From contig JAEYRZ010000116.1 in assembly GCA_023435265.1 (NCBI GenBank), forward strand, positions 1 through 8,342: a DNA stretch of 8,342 bases, in the 5' to 3' direction. How positions within the stretch are numbered: the first letter of the stretch is position 1; every line of letters starts with the position of its first letter. Made by a program: the position numbers and the translations under genes. The stretch is from Pseudomonadota bacterium (lineage in GTDB: Bacteria; Desulfobacterota; Desulfobacteria; Desulfobacterales; Desulfosarcinaceae). Below are positions 7,041-8,342 of this stretch, piece after piece. The notes below the pieces were generated by a model. It searched no databases and had not been told where the DNA came from. It was given only the letters and a program-made list of their open reading frames with translations.

Positions 7041-7266
7041 ATGAAATTGAACGACGCCGACCCGAGCCGAAAGGTCTACTGCACCGGAAATGCTTTCCTT
7101 GATCGAGATCATCGTAGACCATCATCCGCGCGTGTACAAGCGTTGCCTGCCCCGCCGCTGTCGGAATCGGAATCATGGCCCTCGTCTTCCGTCCGAGACG
7201 AATCAGGGATGGCGGCGGCATCATCCGGGCAGGCCGATATCGCTCTGATGCAGAAGCCTTTACCAT
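7039..7266 (-). CDS. Possible short protein (75 residues) in the dctP leader, function unknown
   Basis: I do not recognise this protein. The reason to list it is its start: GGAGG (7274-7278) lies 7 nt before the ATG at 7266, an ideal arrangement. The protein begins MVKASASERYRPARMMPPPS, is rich in Arg, Met and Pro, has an acidic stretch VYDDLDQG (50-57) and ends SGRRRSIS; no signal peptide or membrane segment is seen. Its stop overlaps the orphan Shine-Dalgarno site at 7028-7040. It lies in the same direction as dctP, 72 nt upstream, and could be a leader peptide, a small regulator or a decayed gene. The composition resembles non-coding GC-rich sequence, so chance is a serious alternative. 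Confidence 0.3.
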   Translation of the reverse strand: MVKASASERYRPARMMPPPSLIRLGRKTRAMIPIPTAAGQATLVHARMMVYDDLDQGKHFRCSRPFGSGRRRSIS

Positions 7267-7269
7267 CGG

Positions 7270-7288
7270 TCCGCCTCCGTTATGCGGA
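7270..7288 (-). repeat. Small dyad covering the ribosome binding site of the 75-codon frame
   Basis: TCCGC (7270-7274) and GCGGA (7284-7288) can pair over a 9-nt loop. On the minus-strand transcript an alternative, mutually exclusive pairing TCCG/CGGA (CATAA loop) uses the same left arm. Both involve or enclose GGAGG, so the start of the short frame could be masked. Confidence 0.3.
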
Positions 7289-7310
7289 TATAAGAAGGGA
7301 TCACGCGCAA

Positions 7311-7371
7311 ACCCCAGAGGCCGGCGGTTCGGATTTACATCCAGGCTGCAGTGCATGCGCTACTCTGGGGT
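7311..7371 (-). repeat. Long-range inverted repeat that may close a branched RNA fold
   Basis: ACCCCAGAG (7311-7319) and CTCTGGGGT (7363-7371) are perfect 9-bp complements separated by 43 nt. The enclosed stretch contains further small dyads, including GGAT-TTAC-ATCC and a GCATGC core, so a multi-branched structure in the minus-strand transcript is possible. I see no match to a riboswitch class that I can name. Confidence 0.4.
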
Positions 7372-7489
7372 GGTGTGGCAAAAGAGGTCAGCCAAGTCAT
7401 CGGACAGTTTTTCCAGCTCGCACCCGCTTGGCCTTTACAAATGAGGGGAGTCCAGCAGGTCTTTTGAGTTTACAGCTCCAGGCTCGACC

Positions 7490-7501
7490 ATTACATGTAA
7501 T
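7490..7501. promoter_or_regulatory. Perfect 12-bp palindrome, possible operator
   Basis: ATTACATGTAAT is a perfect dyad in otherwise GC-rich sequence, about 100 nt downstream of the minus-strand promoter candidate. A closely related 12-mer lies at 7634-7645, on the other side of that promoter. This is the arrangement expected for binding sites of a dimeric regulator, but no regulator gene is in the window. Confidence 0.4.
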
Positions 7502-7597
7502 TCGGTGCAGTTCAAGGATATGGCTGCGACTTTCCGCCGGCGCGACAACCCCCGCGCTTTCAACACAGAAGGTCAGCGCTCGATACCGAATGAATGA

Positions 7598-7627
7598 GGT
7601 ATAGTGGCGCCGGTCCTTGATTGTCAA
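7598..7627 (-). promoter_or_regulatory. Strong sigma-70-type promoter candidate reading toward dctP
   Basis: On the minus strand a perfect -35 TTGACA (7627-7622) is followed after 18 bp by TATACC (7603-7598), 4 of 6 matches. Just upstream of the -35 the minus strand carries several A-tracts (AAAAAA, AAAAA, AAAA, AAAAA between about 7628 and 7672), like an UP element or a bent region. Transcription would start near 7590 and run about 625 nt before dctP. It is the best promoter-like sequence found for the TRAP operon. Confidence 0.6.
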
Positions 7628-7633
7628 GCTTTT

Positions 7634-7645
7634 TTGCATGTAATT
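7634..7645. promoter_or_regulatory. Second copy of the palindromic 12-mer, just upstream of the -35
   Basis: TTGCATGTAATT differs by one base from TTACATGTAATT (7491-7502) and has the same orientation, 143 bp away. It lies 6 bp upstream of the TTGACA element, overlapping the A-tract region, where activators or looping repressors commonly bind. Confidence 0.35.
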
Positions 7646-7943
7646 TTTCATTTTGTTCAGGCGCTTTTTCTTATAAATCTCATCCATTTAAAAAATCATC
7701 TTAATCGGGGCTGCGGCGTATTCAGGGCAGGCGGATACGAAATTTTCAGCTGCCGCTGGAAAGCGCGTGCAAGGCGTGTAACCGGCCGACGTCACCGCCG
7801 GGAGGCCGAGCCCGTTTTCCCGCCGCGCCGAATGTTGAACAGGTGCATAAGGCCGTCATCGTCCGGCTGCCTTGCTCAATCGGTTTTTGGACGTTATTTT
7901 CGGATCGGTGCCATATACGGAGTGCCCGCGTGCGGTGATATCC

Positions 7944-7949
7944 AGGAGG
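7944..7949 (+). promoter_or_regulatory. Ribosome binding site of pruA
   Basis: AGGAGG lies 5 nt before the ATG at 7955 and fixes the start of the partial dehydrogenase gene. Confidence 0.8.
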
Positions 7950-7954
7950 CGAAT

Positions 7955-8342
7955 ATGTCGAATGCAATCTTCGGGCTGCAAGAGCCTGCCAATGAACACG
8001 TACTGACCTACGCCCCGGGGACGGCCGAGAGAGCCGCCGTGGCCGCCGAGCTTTCGGCGCTGCGGGGGGAGACGGTCGACATCCCCCTGATCATCGGGGG
8101 AAGGCAGATCCGCACCGGCGACACCGCACCCTGCGTGATCCCCCACGATCACCGCCACAGCCTGGGGGGCTTTCACCAGGCCGGCGCCGAACAAGTCCAC
8201 ATGGCCGTGGCGGCCGCCCGCAAAGCCGCCGGGCCGTGGGCGCAGATGCCCTGGCAGGACCGCGCGGCCATCTTCCGCAGGGCCGCCGAGCTGATCGCCG
8301 GCCCGCTGCGCATGCGGATCAACGCCGCCACCATGCTCGGGC
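7955..8342 (+). CDS. pruA: 1-pyrroline-5-carboxylate dehydrogenase (L-glutamate gamma-semialdehyde dehydrogenase), N-terminal part only
   Basis: 129 codons are readable before the right edge. The enzyme is an NAD(P)+-dependent aldehyde dehydrogenase that oxidises glutamate semialdehyde (from proline or ornithine breakdown) to glutamate. Identification rests on the N-terminal pattern of the stand-alone ALDH4/PruA type: NEHVLTYAPGTAERAAV (13-29), IPLIIGGRQIRTG (43-55), PHDHRHSLGGFHQAG (63-77) and WQDRAAIFRRAAELIAGP (100-117), then RINAATMLG at the edge. This N-terminus differs from that of generic aldehyde dehydrogenases. The catalytic Cys and Glu are outside the window. The start at ATG 7955 has AGGAGG 5 nt upstream. 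It is divergent from dctPQM across 988 nt. Confidence 0.9.
   Translation, partial: MSNAIFGLQEPANEHVLTYAPGTAERAAVAAELSALRGETVDIPLIIGGRQIRTGDTAPCVIPHDHRHSLGGFHQAGAEQVHMAVAAARKAAGPWAQMPWQDRAAIFRRAAELIAGPLRMRINAATMLG

Larger units (their letters stand above)
6967..7597 (-). other. Probable long leader upstream of dctP, without a recognisable conserved gene
   Basis: About 630 nt separate the best minus-strand promoter candidate from dctP. No reading frame here resembles a family I know on either strand. The longest plus-strand frame (7026-7604) lacks a ribosome binding site and has an odd Ser/Arg/Pro-rich composition. What is present: a 75-codon frame with a good ribosome binding site (7039-7266), an orphan Shine-Dalgarno sequence (7028-7040), a 9-bp long-range inverted repeat (7311-7371), a 6-bp one (GCCAAG/CTTGGC, near 7392-7436) and a 12-bp palindrome (7490-7501). 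It could be a structured mRNA leader, a small RNA gene or the remains of a decayed gene. Confidence 0.45.
7628..7954. other. Intergenic region between the divergent dctPQM promoter and pruA
   Basis: The left part (7628-7700) is AT-rich and holds the A-tracts and one copy of the 12-mer. The rest is GC-rich, with no convincing frame. An imperfect hairpin, TTTCAGC-TGCC-GCTGGAAA with one bulged base, lies at 7744-7762. A -10-like TATACG (7914-7919) stands about 36 nt before the pruA start, but I find no matching -35 at a good distance, so the pruA promoter remains unidentified. Confidence 0.4.

Noticed and set aside
7130..7160. Possible sigma-54 site on the minus strand (GG-N10-GC spacing near GGGGCAGGCAACGC)
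   Set aside because: Only the GG/GC spacing fits; the surrounding TGGCAC and TTGC bases are absent, so it is not better than chance in GC-rich DNA.
7026..7604. 192-codon plus-strand frame in the dctP-pruA gap
   Set aside because: There is no ribosome binding site, the composition is Ser/Arg/Pro rich, no family resemblance is seen, and it is antisense to a probable promoter and leader.
7397..7687. 96-codon minus-strand frame starting MDEIYKKKRLNK
   Set aside because: No ribosome binding site precedes it, and its first third is the AT-rich promoter and A-tract region; the Lys-rich start is a by-product of those A-tracts.
7856..8200. 114-codon minus-strand frame overlapping the start of pruA
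   Set aside because: It is antisense to a clearly recognised dehydrogenase gene and covers that gene's start and ribosome binding site.

Overview
The window (8,342 nt, GC-rich but with AT-rich promoter islands) looks like chromosomal DNA of an anaerobic, Gram-negative bacterium. My best guess is a Desulfobacterota (sulfate-reducer-like, former Deltaproteobacteria) genome. The guess rests on a tungsten/molybdenum aldehyde:ferredoxin oxidoreductase with its own MoaD-like partner, a TRAP-type carboxylate transporter with a classical signal peptide, and generous intergenic spaces. No mobile element, CRISPR array, tRNA or rRNA gene was seen.

Layout, left to right. (1) Positions 1-1874, minus strand: a two-gene unit of an AOR-family oxidoreductase followed 8 nt later by a MoaD/ThiS-fold protein that runs off the left edge. 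A candidate promoter lies at 1997-2025. (2) Positions 1875-2384: a divergent intergenic region holding that promoter, two GC-rich hairpins and candidate plus-strand promoter elements for prfC. (3) Positions 2385-3998, plus strand: prfC, encoding peptide chain release factor 3, a housekeeping gene. A strong hairpin at 4013-4036 is shared as a terminator with the convergent operon. (4) Positions 4064-6966, minus strand: a three-gene TRAP operon in transcription order dctP (periplasmic binding protein), dctQ (small membrane subunit) and dctM (large membrane subunit). A stable hairpin lies between dctP and dctQ. (5) Positions 6967-7954: a 988-nt intergenic region with no recognisable conserved gene but much fine structure: a strong minus-strand promoter about 630 nt from dctP, a short reading frame with a good ribosome binding site, an orphan perfect Shine-Dalgarno sequence, several inverted repeats and two copies of a palindromic 12-mer. 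(6) From 7955 to the right edge, plus strand: the N-terminal 129 codons of a stand-alone 1-pyrroline-5-carboxylate dehydrogenase (ALDH4/PruA type).

How the parts may work together: DctP captures a small, probably carboxylate-bearing solute in the periplasm and DctQM carries it across the inner membrane with Na+. The AOR (with MoaD probably helping make or insert the pterin cofactor) interconverts aldehydes and carboxylic acids using ferredoxin. P5C dehydrogenase oxidises glutamate semialdehyde to glutamate. A link among these is possible but not shown by the sequence; prfC sits between them and they need not form one pathway.

No clear new biological system is evident. The part most worth a second look is the 6967-7650 region: a probable long structured leader for dctP, or a small RNA or short-peptide gene.
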